From Sphingomonas sp. BK580 (lineage in GTDB: Bacteria > Pseudomonadota > Alphaproteobacteria > Sphingomonadales > Sphingomonadaceae), in contig NZ_JACIAY010000014.1 of NCBI RefSeq assembly GCF_014194975.1, positions 62,001 through 126,000 on the forward strand: a stretch of DNA of 64,000 nucleotides, given 5' to 3'. Position numbers and translations under genes: made by a program. The notes below the pieces were generated by a model. That model made no database searches, was not told where the DNA came from, and worked only from the letters and a program-made list of their open reading frames with translations. This document shows positions 26,137 to 35,191 of this stretch, in pieces; position 1 is the stretch's first letter, and each line of letters begins with the position of its first letter.

Positions 26137-26933
26137 TGGACGAAGCGCGCCACCACGTCGCGGTAGCTGCGGCTCACCTTCACGCTCGCGCCCGAGTCGA
26201 GCACCAGGAAACACTCGCCGTTGGTGTGCGGCTTGACCTGCTTGACGAGGTCGAGGTTGACGATCGTCGAGCGGTGGATGCGCTGGAACCGGCGCGGGTC
26301 GAGCCGCTTCTCGAGGTCCTTCATCGTCTCGCGCAGGATCAGCGTGTTGTCGCCGGTGTAGATGCACATGTAATCGCCGGCGGCGTCGATCCGCTCGATC
26401 GTGTCGACGTCGACGCGGAAGATCTGTCCGCGGTCCTTGATGTTGATCATCTTCTCGAAGCGGCTGGCATTAACCGAGTCGCCGCCGTCGCCCATTTCCG
26501 CGGCCGCCTGCGGCGCATGCTCGGCGAGCACCTCCTTGAGCTTCTCCGCCTCGCCGACGCTCTGCCGCTCGGACAGCCGCTGGCGAACGCGGTCGAGCGT
26601 GTCGGCCAGCCGCGCTTCCTCGACCGGCTTCATCAGATAGTCGGTCGCCTGCGCCTCGAACGCGCGGATGGCGTGATCGGAGTAGGCCGTGACGAACACG
26701 AAGAGCGGCGGCTCGACGTCCATCAGCCCCTGCACCACCGAGAACCCGTCGAAGCCCGGCATCTGGATGTCGAGGAAGACGAGATCGGGCTTGTGGGTCT
26801 TGATCGCGCTGATCGCCTCGCGCCCGTTCTGGCACTTGGCGATGATCTCGACGTCGTCGTGCGCCGCGAGGCGGAGCTCGAGCCCCTGGATCGCGAGCGG
26901 CTCGTCGTCGACGAGAATGGTACGAATGCTCAT
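26133..26933 (-). CDS. LytTR-family response regulator
   Basis: A 266-residue regulator. ATG 26933 overlaps the stop of the kinase gene (TGATG); a GTG at 26936 is an alternative. Residues 1-120 are a receiver: acidic pocket VDDEP, phosphorylated Asp in LVFLDIQMPGFDG, Thr in FVTAYSDHAI and Lys in YLMKPVEEA. Residues about 165-265 are a LytTR DNA-binding domain (IERIDAAGDYMCIYTGDNTL, RRFQRIHRSTIVNLDLVKQV, VSRSYRDVVARF). LytTR proteins bind direct-repeat sites upstream of targets. Targets are not evident; the downstream trhO gene is co-transcribed. Confidence 0.93.
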   Translation of the reverse strand: MSIRTILVDDEPLAIQGLELRLAAHDDVEIIAKCQNGREAISAIKTHKPDLVFLDIQMPGFDGFSVVQGLMDVEPPLFVFVTAYSDHAIRAFEAQATDYLMKPVEEARLADTLDRVRQRLSERQSVGEAEKLKEVLAEHAPQAAAEMGDGGDSVNASRFEKMINIKDRGQIFRVDVDTIERIDAAGDYMCIYTGDNTLILRETMKDLEKRLDPRRFQRIHRSTIVNLDLVKQVKPHTNGECFLVLDSGASVKVSRSYRDVVARFVH

Positions 26934-28096
26934 CACACCTCTCTATTCGGTACGTCGCGCTGGTACGGGATCTCGATCTCGACCCCGAACCCGCCCGTCG
27001 GCATGGCCCGCACATCGAAGCGGTGGTCAGGCCCGTAAGCCTGTGCCAGCCGCTCCCTGATATTGGCGATGCCGACGCCGGTGGAAAGGCTTGGCCGCGA
27101 TTTGGTCGGCATCAAGCCCGGACCGGTGTCGGATACGCCGAGCAGCACCCTGTCGCCGACGAGCCGCGCGGTGACGCAGATCTCGGCCCCGTCCTCCTGC
27201 GGCGTCACGGCATATTTGATCGCATTCTCGACCAGCGGCTGGAGCAGCAGCGAGGGCAGCCGCGCCTTCTCAACGGCAGGGTCGACCTCGAATCTCGGAC
27301 GCAGCCGCTCCTCGAAGCGCATCTTCTCGATCTCGAGATACAGCTTCAGCGTCTCGACCTCCTGCGCGACGGTGACGTGCGCGGTGGGCTCGTTGGCGAG
27401 CGTGTAGCGCAGGAACGAGGCGAGCCGCGAGAGCATCGCGTTGGCGCGCTCGGTCTGCTTGAGCAGCACCAAGGTCGAGATCGAGTTGAGCGTGTTGAAC
27501 AGGAAATGCGGGTTGAGCTGGTAGCGCAGCATCGCCAGCTGCGCGCTCGAGGCCTGGTTCTCGAGATGCTCCATCTGATCGATCTGGTCCTCGACGATCA
27601 GGTAGAAGTTGATGCCGAAGTACAGCGCCGACCAGCCCGCCAGCACGGTGAAGTTGAGGAACAGGGTGGCGAGCAGCACCGACAGGTCGATGCCGGGCGC
27701 GGCGAGCTTGATCAGGCTGAACGAGAAAGCGTCGAGCGTGGCGTAGAGGAAGGTCGCGGCCGAGAGCGTGAAGATCGATAGCATGATGCCGGTGACGCGC
27801 GGCAGCCGGCGGTAGAAGCCGTACAGCGTCGAGAGCAGCAGCGTGATGCAGTAACCGACGATCGACTCGATGATCACCGGCACGATTGATTTGAGCGTGA
27901 AGCTGACCGACAGCGACGAGACCGAGCGCAGCAGCATGTAGCCGGTCCAGCCCGCCGCCTGCAGCTTCCAGAAGGCGGCGGCCTTGTCCTCGAAGAAGGG
28001 GCGCACGAACAGCTGGCGCGCCGGCGCGGCGACGCTGGTCGATGTCGGGGCGGGGGCGGTGGGCGCCGGGGGCGCGTGGGTCGCGGAGGTCGCCAT
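26933..28096 (-). CDS. LytS-type sensor histidine kinase
   Basis: A 387-residue membrane kinase of the His_kinase (pfam06580) class. Residues about 45-170 hold four hydrophobic helices without a large periplasmic domain. A linker helix (EDQIDQMEHLENQASSAQLA) precedes the H-box LRYQLNPHFLFNTLNSIS, with the predicted phospho-His. The HATPase has PSLLLQPLVENAIKYAV, VSDTGPGL and GVGIANIRERLAQAYG. The N-terminal 40 residues are Ala/Pro/Thr rich. It pairs with the LytTR regulator. The signal is unknown; membrane-state sensing is plausible for this topology. Confidence 0.93.
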   Translation of the reverse strand: MATSATHAPPAPTAPAPTSTSVAAPARQLFVRPFFEDKAAAFWKLQAAGWTGYMLLRSVSSLSVSFTLKSIVPVIIESIVGYCITLLLSTLYGFYRRLPRVTGIMLSIFTLSAATFLYATLDAFSFSLIKLAAPGIDLSVLLATLFLNFTVLAGWSALYFGINFYLIVEDQIDQMEHLENQASSAQLAMLRYQLNPHFLFNTLNSISTLVLLKQTERANAMLSRLASFLRYTLANEPTAHVTVAQEVETLKLYLEIEKMRFEERLRPRFEVDPAVEKARLPSLLLQPLVENAIKYAVTPQEDGAEICVTARLVGDRVLLGVSDTGPGLMPTKSRPSLSTGVGIANIRERLAQAYGPDHRFDVRAMPTGGFGVEIEIPYQRDVPNREV

Positions 28097-28138
28097 CGCG
28101 GCCCCCTCTACACCCGCGAACCGCTTGGCGCAAAAGGA

Positions 28139-28169
28139 AGGCCGCCGCCCCGGGGCGGGGCGGCGGCCT
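28139..28169 (-). terminator. Terminator of the Oar-like TonB receptor
   Basis: A 13-base stem (28139-28151 with 28157-28169, arm AGGCCGCCGCCCC) encloses loop GGGGC. On the minus strand it is followed by CTTCCTTTTG, a T-rich tail. It begins about 25 bases past the receptor stop and just upstream of the kinase start. Confidence 0.88.
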
Positions 28170-28193
28170 GATCAGGTCGATCGTGCGGTGGCG

Positions 28194-31100
28194 TCAGAAG
28201 CTGAAGCGCGCGCCGATGCGGATCGTGTACAACGACTGCGGCGCGTAGATCGTGTCGGTCGGCGTCGCGTTGGGCAGGCTGTAGCGATATTGCGCGCAGG
28301 CCTGCGTCGTGTTGGCCGTGACCGTTCCCGCGGTGCCCGTCGGGGTCGCCGCCACGAGGCAGCTCACCCGCGCCGCCGCGATCGTGTACGGGAACTGATA
28401 CTCGCGGATCTGACCCCAGTTCTTGTTGAGGAAGTTGGTGAAGTTCTCGACATCCGCGAAGATCTGGATGCGCGAGTTGCCCACGAACGTCGGAATCTCC
28501 TGCGCCACGTGCAGGTCGATGCGGGTGAACCACTTCGAGTTGAACGCGTTGCGCGGCGCAATCTTGCCACGATACTTGGCGAGGCCGGACGACTCGAAGA
28601 AGTCGTTGAGCGTCTGCGCGGTCTGCGGCGTGTCGTAGGACACGCGCTGATCGTCGATGCCGGTGGGCACGTAGATCAGGTAGCGCGAGCCCGAGCCAGT
28701 GGTGCCGAAGATCGAGCTGCGCCCGCTCGACGTGTCCTGCATCGTGTAGCTGTACGGCCGACCGATGCGGGTCTCGCCGAAGAGGGCGAGTGTCGTCTTG
28801 TAATCGCCGAAGAACGGGTGATCGAACGTCAGGTCATACTTGATCGCGTGCCGCACCTCGTCGTTCGACGTGCCGTAGGCGGCGATGTTCGGATCGAGGA
28901 AGGCCCCGTTGGCGTAGTTCGAGCCCGCGGTCGACGAGGTCGCCGGTGTCTGATCCTTGATGTTCTGGTAGGTGTAGCTCACCCCGCCGGTCAGGCCGAA
29001 GTCGAACGACTTGTTGATCCGCGCCACCGCGACATAGCTGCGTCCGCGCGTGGTGTTGGTCAGCAGGATGTCGTTGAGCGAGTCGTTGAAGGTGGTCAGC
29101 GAGGCGTAGCGGACGCGACCGTCTGGCGTGCGCAGCGCGGTCGGCACCGAGCGGATGTCGGTCCAGGCCACCTGGTTGCGGACGTCCGACCAGAAGAAGT
29201 CGCCGCCCAGCGTCCAGCCGCCGCCCAGCACGTCGGGGGTGAAGTCGACCGACAGCGTACCACGCCACTGCGACGGCAGCTCGAAGTTGCGTGCCACCGC
29301 GTTTGTCGCGGCCGCCTGTACGCCGCCGGCCAGATAGGTGTTGGCCGCGGTCGGGATCGTCGCGCCGTTGACGTTGGTCAGGATGCTCGCCGGGTTGAGC
29401 CCCGCCGGGAAAGCGCTGTTGCCGACGTAGCTGCCGTCGTTGAGCTGGCGGATGTCGACCGTGTTCGACAGGATGCCCGTGTTCGAGAAGCTGTTCGAGG
29501 TATAGACGTCGGGCGCGCCGCCGCCGAAGATCCCGATACCGCCGCGCAGGCTGACCACGGTGGCAGGCTTCCAGTCGAAGCCGAAGCGCGGCTGGAACAG
29601 CCCGCGGCCCGACAGGAACTCCTGGTTGGTGAAGCCGTAGCGGCTGATGAAGGCGGGGTTCGCCTGCGGGCGGCTATGGCTGCCGTACAGGTCGTAGCGC
29701 ATGCCATAGGCGACGTTGAGCGTGTCGGTGATGCTCCACGTGTCCATCACGCCGAAGGCATACTGCCAGTAGTTGAAGCGCGCGGCGGCGCTGTTCGGAT
29801 CGAGGTCAACGGCGTTGGTGTAGCCGAAGCGCTGCGCGTTGCCGTTCTGGAAGTCCTGGATCGAGTCGAAATAATAGGTGCCGGTGGTGCCGCCGCGCGG
29901 GTTCGAGTTGCTGAGGAAGGCGTTGAACACGTCGACGTGCTGGATGTCGGTGAAGATCCGCAGGTCATGCCCGTTGCGCGTCAGCCGCGCCTGCAGCGTG
30001 CCGCCCCAGGTCTCGGTATTGAGGGCGTTGAACTGGCGCGACACGTCGGGACCGAACGAGACCAGCGGCGTGTTGGGCGCGCAGGTGACCGAGGCCGAGG
30101 CGCCGGCCGCGCCCGGGTTGGTGCGGTCCGAGGTGTCGGCGGCGCAGACGCGGAACTCGGCGAAGCCGCGGCCCTGCAGCGGATCCTGGATTCGCGTGTA
30201 CTTCTTGTAGAAGCCGCGCGCCTCGGTCGAGAAATCGTCCGACCACTGCGAGTTGAGCTGCAGCACGCCGGTGTGCAGCTTGTTGCCCGAGAGATAGGCG
30301 TTGGAGGCGAGGCCGAGCTGCGGGCTCGACGGGCTCACGCTCGTGTTGTTGGTGATGACCAGCGAATCCTCGGCGTAGCTGTAGGTCGCGGCGAGGCGCT
30401 GCGTATCCGACAGGTTGGCGTCGATCCGGGCGACCAGGCGATCGTCCTTGTCCTGGTTGCTGTTGACCACGCCCCCGGTGGCATAGCCGTAGCGGTCCTG
30501 CGCGATCTGCGAGATGCGGTTGACCGTCGCCTGCGTCAGGTTGGGCACCGCGTTGCCGGCGTTATTGTCGGTCGGCCCCTCTGCGATCGGGCGCGGCGCG
30601 CGCAGCCGCTCGCCCGCGACCATGAAGAACAGCTTGTCCTTGATGAGCGGGCCCGACAGCTCAGCGCCGTAGTTCTCGTACTTGTAGTTCGGCAGCGTGA
30701 CCTCACCGGTCGGCACGCCGGGGCCGGCCTTGGTCTTGGTGCCGGCGAGCTCGTCGGACGAATAGGAATAGAAGCCGGTGCCGTGGAACTCGTTGGTGCC
30801 GGACTTGAGGATGACGTTGACCACGCCGCCCTGGAAGTTGCCCTCGCGCACGTCATAGGGCGCGACCTTGGTCTGGAACTGGCCGATCGCGTCGAGCGGG
30901 ATCGGCGAGCGGCGGCTCGGTAGGCCGTCCGGGTTGAGGCCGAAATTGTCGGTGATCGGCACGCCGTCGACGGTGAAGCGGTTGAAGCGCGCGTTCTGGC
31001 CGGCGAAGCTGACCGCGCGGCCGCCGCTGGGCGTGTCGTCGAGGCGGGCGAGCGGGTCGCGGCGCATCAGGTCGCGGATGTCGCGATTGACCGAGGCGAT

Positions 31101-31529
31101 CGTGCCGATCTTGGCGGCGCTCAGCACCGTCGCCGGGCCCTGGCTGACCGTACGCGCGCTGGCGATCGACGAGGCGGTGACGACGATGTCGGTGCCCTCG
31201 GCGGCGAGCTCGATCGGCAGCGTGAAGGTCTGCGCGACGATCGTCTGCACGTCGGTGATCGTCGACTCGGCATAGCCGGTCGCACGGACGGTGATGGAAT
31301 AGGGGCCGCCCGGGCGAAGGCCAGTGGCGGTGAAGCCGCCGTTCGCGTCGGTGGTGAGCGAGGTGCGCGTGCCCGAGGGGACGTTGACGACCTCGACGGT
31401 CGCGCCGGCCACCGGGGCGCCGTCGCCCGTCACGGTGCCGCGGATCGTCGAGGTGGTTTCCTGCGCCATGGCGGCGGCGGGCGCGACGAGTGCGACCAGC
31501 GCCGCGCCTACGAGAAGGTTGTTTCGCAT
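28194..31529 (-). CDS. Oar-like TonB-dependent receptor with carboxypeptidase regulatory-like domain
   Basis: An 1111-residue outer-membrane receptor. ATG 31529 (MRNNLLVGAALVALVAPAAA) gives a good signal peptide ending MAQ; the frame is open far upstream through the permease gene and that part is not coding. Residues about 27-110 form a CarboxypepD_reg-like beta domain (IRGTVTGDGAPVAGATVEVV, TDANGGFTATGLRPGG). The plug follows (RTVSQGPATVLSAAKIG, RRDPLARLDD, NARFNRFTVDGVPITDNFGL). A large beta-barrel ends in the aromatic signature IRIGARFSF. Oar-type receptors take up oligosaccharides, peptides or are involved in protease/siderophore transport. A LacI-type palindrome upstream suggests a sugar, but this is inference. 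Confidence 0.92.
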   Translation of the reverse strand: MRNNLLVGAALVALVAPAAAMAQETTSTIRGTVTGDGAPVAGATVEVVNVPSGTRTSLTTDANGGFTATGLRPGGPYSITVRATGYAESTITDVQTIVAQTFTLPIELAAEGTDIVVTASSIASARTVSQGPATVLSAAKIGTIASVNRDIRDLMRRDPLARLDDTPSGGRAVSFAGQNARFNRFTVDGVPITDNFGLNPDGLPSRRSPIPLDAIGQFQTKVAPYDVREGNFQGGVVNVILKSGTNEFHGTGFYSYSSDELAGTKTKAGPGVPTGEVTLPNYKYENYGAELSGPLIKDKLFFMVAGERLRAPRPIAEGPTDNNAGNAVPNLTQATVNRISQIAQDRYGYATGGVVNSNQDKDDRLVARIDANLSDTQRLAATYSYAEDSLVITNNTSVSPSSPQLGLASNAYLSGNKLHTGVLQLNSQWSDDFSTEARGFYKKYTRIQDPLQGRGFAEFRVCAADTSDRTNPGAAGASASVTCAPNTPLVSFGPDVSRQFNALNTETWGGTLQARLTRNGHDLRIFTDIQHVDVFNAFLSNSNPRGGTTGTYYFDSIQDFQNGNAQRFGYTNAVDLDPNSAAARFNYWQYAFGVMDTWSITDTLNVAYGMRYDLYGSHSRPQANPAFISRYGFTNQEFLSGRGLFQPRFGFDWKPATVVSLRGGIGIFGGGAPDVYTSNSFSNTGILSNTVDIRQLNDGSYVGNSAFPAGLNPASILTNVNGATIPTAANTYLAGGVQAAATNAVARNFELPSQWRGTLSVDFTPDVLGGGWTLGGDFFWSDVRNQVAWTDIRSVPTALRTPDGRVRYASLTTFNDSLNDILLTNTTRGRSYVAVARINKSFDFGLTGGVSYTYQNIKDQTPATSSTAGSNYANGAFLDPNIAAYGTSNDEVRHAIKYDLTFDHPFFGDYKTTLALFGETRIGRPYSYTMQDTSSGRSSIFGTTGSGSRYLIYVPTGIDDQRVSYDTPQTAQTLNDFFESSGLAKYRGKIAPRNAFNSKWFTRIDLHVAQEIPTFVGNSRIQIFADVENFTNFLNKNWGQIREYQFPYTIAAARVSCLVAATPTGTAGTVTANTTQACAQYRYSLPNATPTDTIYAPQSLYTIRIGARFSF

Positions 31530-31627
31530 CGGATGATGTCCCCTATGGCGCATGGCCTGGTGCGCGACGGATTTCGTCGTCGTTGGGCGCGCCGATGGTC
31601 TCCGATTATGTCTCTTACATGACAGCG

Positions 31628-31639
31628 GAAAGCGCTTTC
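31628..31639. promoter_or_regulatory. Putative LacI-family operator upstream of the Oar-like receptor
   Basis: GAAAGCGCTTTC is a perfect 12-base palindrome with a central CG, the form bound by LacI/GalR family repressors. It lies 99 bases upstream of the receptor start, in a 190-base gap that is AT-richer than the flanks; CATAAT-like -10 sequence occurs between it and the gene. No LacI-family gene is in the window, so the regulator is unknown. Confidence 0.5.
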
Positions 31640-31719
31640 GTCCTGCGCTGCAACACTGTCGCTGAGCGTTGCAAAAAAGCGACAGCGAGGGTGCCGTATA
31701 CGGTGTCGTTCCGTCGCGC

Positions 31720-32961
31720 TCAGCGACGCCGGAACAATCGCTTCCACGCCGGCGTCGGGCTGCCCGACTGGAGCACGCCGCGACGGAACAGCCGCGCCCC
31801 GACGGTGATGAAGATCGCCACCCACAAGGCCTGCCACGCCAGCGCGGCGGCGTGCGGCCACAGCGCCGGGTCGCTCGCCGCGCGCCCTGCCATCGCGAAC
31901 GGCGAGGACAGCGGGAACAGCTCGGCGAGGGTCGCCACCCAGCTGGCCGGATGCGACACCGCCGCCGAGGAGAGCGCGAACATCGCGACCTGCACGATCG
32001 TGATCGGCAGCGACAGCATCTGGATCTCGCGCATCGTCGCCGCCTGCGCGCCCACCCCGAGGAAGACCGAGCCGAGCAGCAGATAGGCCATGGTAAAATA
32101 GCCGCCGAACAGCAGCGCGAACCAGCCGCCGCCCACCGCGGGCGCGAGCGTGCGCAGCGAGTCACCGATGTCGCCGGGCAGCAGCGCGCCGAGCTGGCTG
32201 ATCACGACGCCCCAGAAGGTGACGAACAGCACCGCGACGCCGAACATGCCGACCAGTTTGCCGAGGAACACGCTCTCCAGCGGCACCGCCGCGGCGAGCA
32301 CCTCGATCACCTTGTTGTTGCGCTCCTCCGCCATCGTGCCCGCGACCTGGCCGGACAGGAAGAGGGTGAGGAAGAAGATGCCGAAGACGGCGAAGAACCC
32401 GGTCGCCTTGCGCACGCCCTGCGACGGGGCGCTGGTCTGCACCGCGGTGAGCGTCGCGGCCGGCGGCGCGGTGCCGGCGCGCTCGGCCAGCGCGGCGTCG
32501 CGCGCCAGGCCCGCGAGATAGCGCGCGCCGCCGCGGTCGCCCGCGGCGTAGAGCACAGCGGGGTGATCGAGCGGGCCGTAGAGCACCGCGGCGACGTCCA
32601 CTGAGTCGTGGCCGTGGGCACCCTCGGCGAGCGTCGCGGCGGCCTGGCGCGCGGGATCGCCGGCGGGCGCGCGCGCCTCGACGCGCGGCTGGCGCGAGTC
32701 GCCGGCGAGCAGCGGCCGCCAGCGCGCGTCGGCGTCGAGCACGCGCCGCGCCGCCGCAGCGGGCAGCAGCACCACCAGCCGGGTGCGCGCGGCCGAACTG
32801 TCCGACGCGCTCGCCGCGCCCATGCCGCCGACCGCGCCGAACGACGCCATGATCAGCGGCGCGAACAGGAACAGCAGGAAGATCGGGGTGAAGACGGTGG
32901 CGACGAAATCGCGGCGCGCGATCGTCAGCGTCTGGCGGAGATGGCGGCGAAGCTGGGTCAC
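31720..32961 (-). CDS. ABC-2 type transporter permease (NatB-like)
   Basis: A 413-residue permease. GTG 32961 overlaps the ATPase stop as GTGA and gives VTQLRRHLRQTLTIARRDFV; the open frame beyond it is the ATPase gene in another frame. One N-terminal helix (VFTPIFLLFLFAPLIMASFG) is followed by a large extracytoplasmic domain of about 150 residues and then five or six C-terminal helices (for example GFFAVFGIFFLTLFLSGQVA and EVLAAAVPLESVFLGKLVGM). NMxNK-like EERNNKVIEVL is the NatB/ABC-2 intracellular signature. It probably exports sodium, drugs or lipids together with the adjacent ATPase. Substrate not deducible. Confidence 0.9.
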   Translation of the reverse strand: MTQLRRHLRQTLTIARRDFVATVFTPIFLLFLFAPLIMASFGAVGGMGAASASDSSAARTRLVVLLPAAAARRVLDADARWRPLLAGDSRQPRVEARAPAGDPARQAAATLAEGAHGHDSVDVAAVLYGPLDHPAVLYAAGDRGGARYLAGLARDAALAERAGTAPPAATLTAVQTSAPSQGVRKATGFFAVFGIFFLTLFLSGQVAGTMAEERNNKVIEVLAAAVPLESVFLGKLVGMFGVAVLFVTFWGVVISQLGALLPGDIGDSLRTLAPAVGGGWFALLFGGYFTMAYLLLGSVFLGVGAQAATMREIQMLSLPITIVQVAMFALSSAAVSHPASWVATLAELFPLSSPFAMAGRAASDPALWPHAAALAWQALWVAIFITVGARLFRRGVLQSGSPTPAWKRLFRRR

Positions 32962-33872
32962 GCGCGCGCCTCCTGCTCGCCGACCACGCGCACGAACGCC
33001 TCGTGCAGCCCGGGTCGCTCGATCGACAGGCCGGCGATGCCGTGCCCCGCCGCGACCAGACGGGTGAGCACCGCCTCGATGCCCTCGCTCGGCAGCTGGA
33101 AGCGCCAGCCTTCCCCGTCGCCGCGCGCGTCGGCGGGCAGCAGGGCGGCGATCGCCGGGTCGGCGCGGTGCGGTACGTAATGGACGTGCTGCGGCAGCAG
33201 CGCGCGCGCCTCGTCGACCGTGCCCTCGAAGCGGCGCTGCCCGCGCGCGATGATCGCGAGCCGGTCGCACAGCCGTTGCGCGTGCTGCATCACGTGGGTG
33301 GAGAAGAGGATGGTGGCGCCGCGCGCCTGCTCGGCGCGGATCAGCGCCTCCAGCCGCTCCTGGTTGACCGGGTCGAGCCCGGAGAAGGGCTCGTCGAGCA
33401 CCAGCAGGTCGGGGCGGTGGACGACCGCGCCGAGCAGCTGCACCAGCTGCGCCATGCCCTTGGAGAGCTTGCGGATCTTGCCGTCGATCGCGTGGCCCAG
33501 CCCGGCCGCCTCGAGCAGCTCGGCGGCGCGCGCGCGGCCGGTGCGCCACTCCAGCCCGCGCAGCGCCCCCATGAAGGCGATCGCCTCGCGCGCGGTCATC
33601 GAGGGGTAGAGCCCGCGCTCCTCGGGCAGATAGCCGACGCGGTCGCCGACGTCGCGCGGGGCGTCGCTGCCGAGCAGGCGGCGCTTGCCGGAGTCGGGCT
33701 CGATGATACCGAGCAGCATGCGCAGCGTCGTGGTCTTGCCGGCGCCATTGGGGCCGAGCACGCCGTAGATCGCGCCCGCGGGCACCGCGAGGTCGACGCC
33801 GTCGACGACGCGCCGCTCGCCGTAGCGTTTCACCAGCGCCTCGGCGCTGACCGCGATCCCGTTATCCGCCAC
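32958..33872 (-). CDS. ABC transporter ATP-binding protein (NatA-like)
   Basis: A 304-residue ATPase. Walker A is GVLGPNGAGKTTTLRMLLG, the signature is LSKGMAQLVQLLGAVVH, Walker B is LLVLDEPFSGLDPVNQ and the switch His is in LFSTHVMQHAQ. Q-loop and D-loop are present. A C-terminal extension of about 80 residues (RGQRRFEGTVDEARALLPQH) matches DUF4162-type tails of NatA-like exporters. The stop overlaps the permease start, so expression is coupled. Confidence 0.93.
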   Translation of the reverse strand: MADNGIAVSAEALVKRYGERRVVDGVDLAVPAGAIYGVLGPNGAGKTTTLRMLLGIIEPDSGKRRLLGSDAPRDVGDRVGYLPEERGLYPSMTAREAIAFMGALRGLEWRTGRARAAELLEAAGLGHAIDGKIRKLSKGMAQLVQLLGAVVHRPDLLVLDEPFSGLDPVNQERLEALIRAEQARGATILFSTHVMQHAQRLCDRLAIIARGQRRFEGTVDEARALLPQHVHYVPHRADPAIAALLPADARGDGEGWRFQLPSEGIEAVLTRLVAAGHGIAGLSIERPGLHEAFVRVVGEQEARA

Positions 33873-34056
33873 CCGACGCCCCCTTGTCGCGACCGAGCCT
33901 AGGCGAGCGCGCGCGCGAGGGCCAGCGGGGAAGGGATGTCGGTGCCGCGCGTGCGTGCTCCGGACCGATCCTCCCGTGCCGTGGAGGATCCGCGTGAGCC
34001 GCAGCGGCGGGTGAGCCCTCCGCTCTCCTCGCCGAAGGCCCAGCCGCCGACCGCCG

Positions 34057-34437
34057 CTATTTCCCTCCGTCGCGCCGCGCCAGCGCCGCCACGCAACTGG
34101 CGCGGTCGATCGAGCGGCCGTCGCGTTGGCGCGAATCGACCCACGTCACCTTCGCCTCGCCGCCGCCCCCGCTCGGCGGGTAGAGATAGGCGTCGAGGAT
34201 GCAGATCGCGCTGGAGAATTGCAGCTTGCGCGCGGTCCCCTCGCGCACGTCGGCGTCGGGCGGGCCGAAGCTGCGCACCAGCGCGGCGGCGTCCTGGCCG
34301 ATCACGCTCTCCATCCCCACGCTGGGCAGCGCCGCCGCGACCGGCTGCGGCCGCGGCGCGGTGGTCGGCGCCGTCGCGGTACAGCCCGCGATCGCGAGCG
34401 CGGCGAGCAGCGCGGCGAGACGGCGGGACGGGATCAT
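34057..34437 (-). CDS. Small lipoprotein
   Basis: A 126-residue lipoprotein. ATG 34437 overlaps the stop of the EI24 gene (ATGA). The lipobox is LAIAGC at residues about 14-19, so the mature protein begins with a lipidated Cys; Thr at +2 favours the outer membrane. The body has VIGQDAAALVRSFGPPDADV and REGTARKLQFSSAICILDAY, then LYPP-type sequence, a SmpA/BamE-like or DUF-type small-domain pattern common in sphingomonads. Two further Cys (ICILD, SCVAAL) may form a disulfide. Function unknown. Confidence 0.83.
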   Translation of the reverse strand: MIPSRRLAALLAALAIAGCTATAPTTAPRPQPVAAALPSVGMESVIGQDAAALVRSFGPPDADVREGTARKLQFSSAICILDAYLYPPSGGGGEAKVTWVDSRQRDGRSIDRASCVAALARRDGGK

Positions 34438-35102
34438 CGACGGGCTCCGTGGTAGAGGTGCGTGGCCATCGCCGCGCCGAGCACGGGAGCGAGGACGTTG
34501 AGCAGCGGAACCACGAACAGCGCGGTGCCGGCAAGCCCCAGCACGAAGCGGCGCCCGCCGGTCGCCGCGCGCCAGTCTCGCATCGCCGCGCGCGGCAGGT
34601 GGCGCGCCGCCACCATGTCGCCGAGGTCGCGCCCGAGCAGCCAGGCGTTGACCAGGAAGAACAGCGCCGCGGTGCCGACCCCGGTGACGAGCAGCGCCAG
34701 ATAGACCGGCAGCAGCAGCAGGTTGATCAGCACGAAGCGCGTCGCCGAGCCGAGCCCCATCGCCAGTCCGCGCGCCAGCGGCACCTCGCGCGCGCTCGCC
34801 GCCGCCGCGGGATAGTGGCGCCGCTCGACCGCCGCGACGATGCGGTCGGCGAACAGCCCGACCACCAGGATCGCGATCGCGCGGAACAGCAGCCAGAAGG
34901 CCAGCGCGGTCACCACCGCCGCCGCCAGCCCGGCCATCGCGCCGTGATGGGCCCAGCCCGCCAGCGCGGCGTCGACCAGCCACCACAGAGCGAGCGCCAG
35001 CGCGGCGAACAGCGCCAGCGTCACTGCCAGCGACTGCGCCAGCACGCGCAGCACCGGCGGGTCGCCGAGCTGACCGATCGAGAGCAGCAGCGCGCGCAGC
35101 AT
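34434..35102 (-). CDS. EI24/CysZ-like membrane protein
   Basis: A 222-residue inner-membrane protein of the EI24 family, related to the sulfate permease CysZ. Four or five hydrophobic segments are visible: SLAVTLALFAALALALWWLV, AVVTALAFWLLFRAIAILVV, RFVLINLLLLPVYLALLVTG, a segment around LFFLVNAWLLGRDLGDMVAA, and a C-terminal AGTALFVVPLLNVLAPVLGA. LVNAWLLGRD is typical for the family. No sulfur genes are nearby, so a role in sulfate uptake is only a family-level guess. Translationally coupled to the downstream lipoprotein. Confidence 0.87.
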   Translation of the reverse strand: MLRALLLSIGQLGDPPVLRVLAQSLAVTLALFAALALALWWLVDAALAGWAHHGAMAGLAAAVVTALAFWLLFRAIAILVVGLFADRIVAAVERRHYPAAAASAREVPLARGLAMGLGSATRFVLINLLLLPVYLALLVTGVGTAALFFLVNAWLLGRDLGDMVAARHLPRAAMRDWRAATGGRRFVLGLAGTALFVVPLLNVLAPVLGAAMATHLYHGARR

Positions 35103-35191
35103 CGTCGCGCAGCGATGCGCCCTGCGCCGCGGTTGCGCAAGCCGCGGGCGGCGGATAGGCCGGCGCTTTCCCGGACAGCAGGACCATCCCC

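Noticed and set aside
27984..30923. A 979-codon plus-strand open frame opposite the Oar-like receptor
   Set aside because: It is an antisense shadow: composition is Arg/Val/Ala with no domain, while the minus strand gives a complete TonB receptor with plug and barrel.
28194..32165. A 1323-codon version of the Oar-like receptor
   Set aside because: The first 212 codons run through the permease gene in another frame; the signal peptide at 31529 defines the real start.
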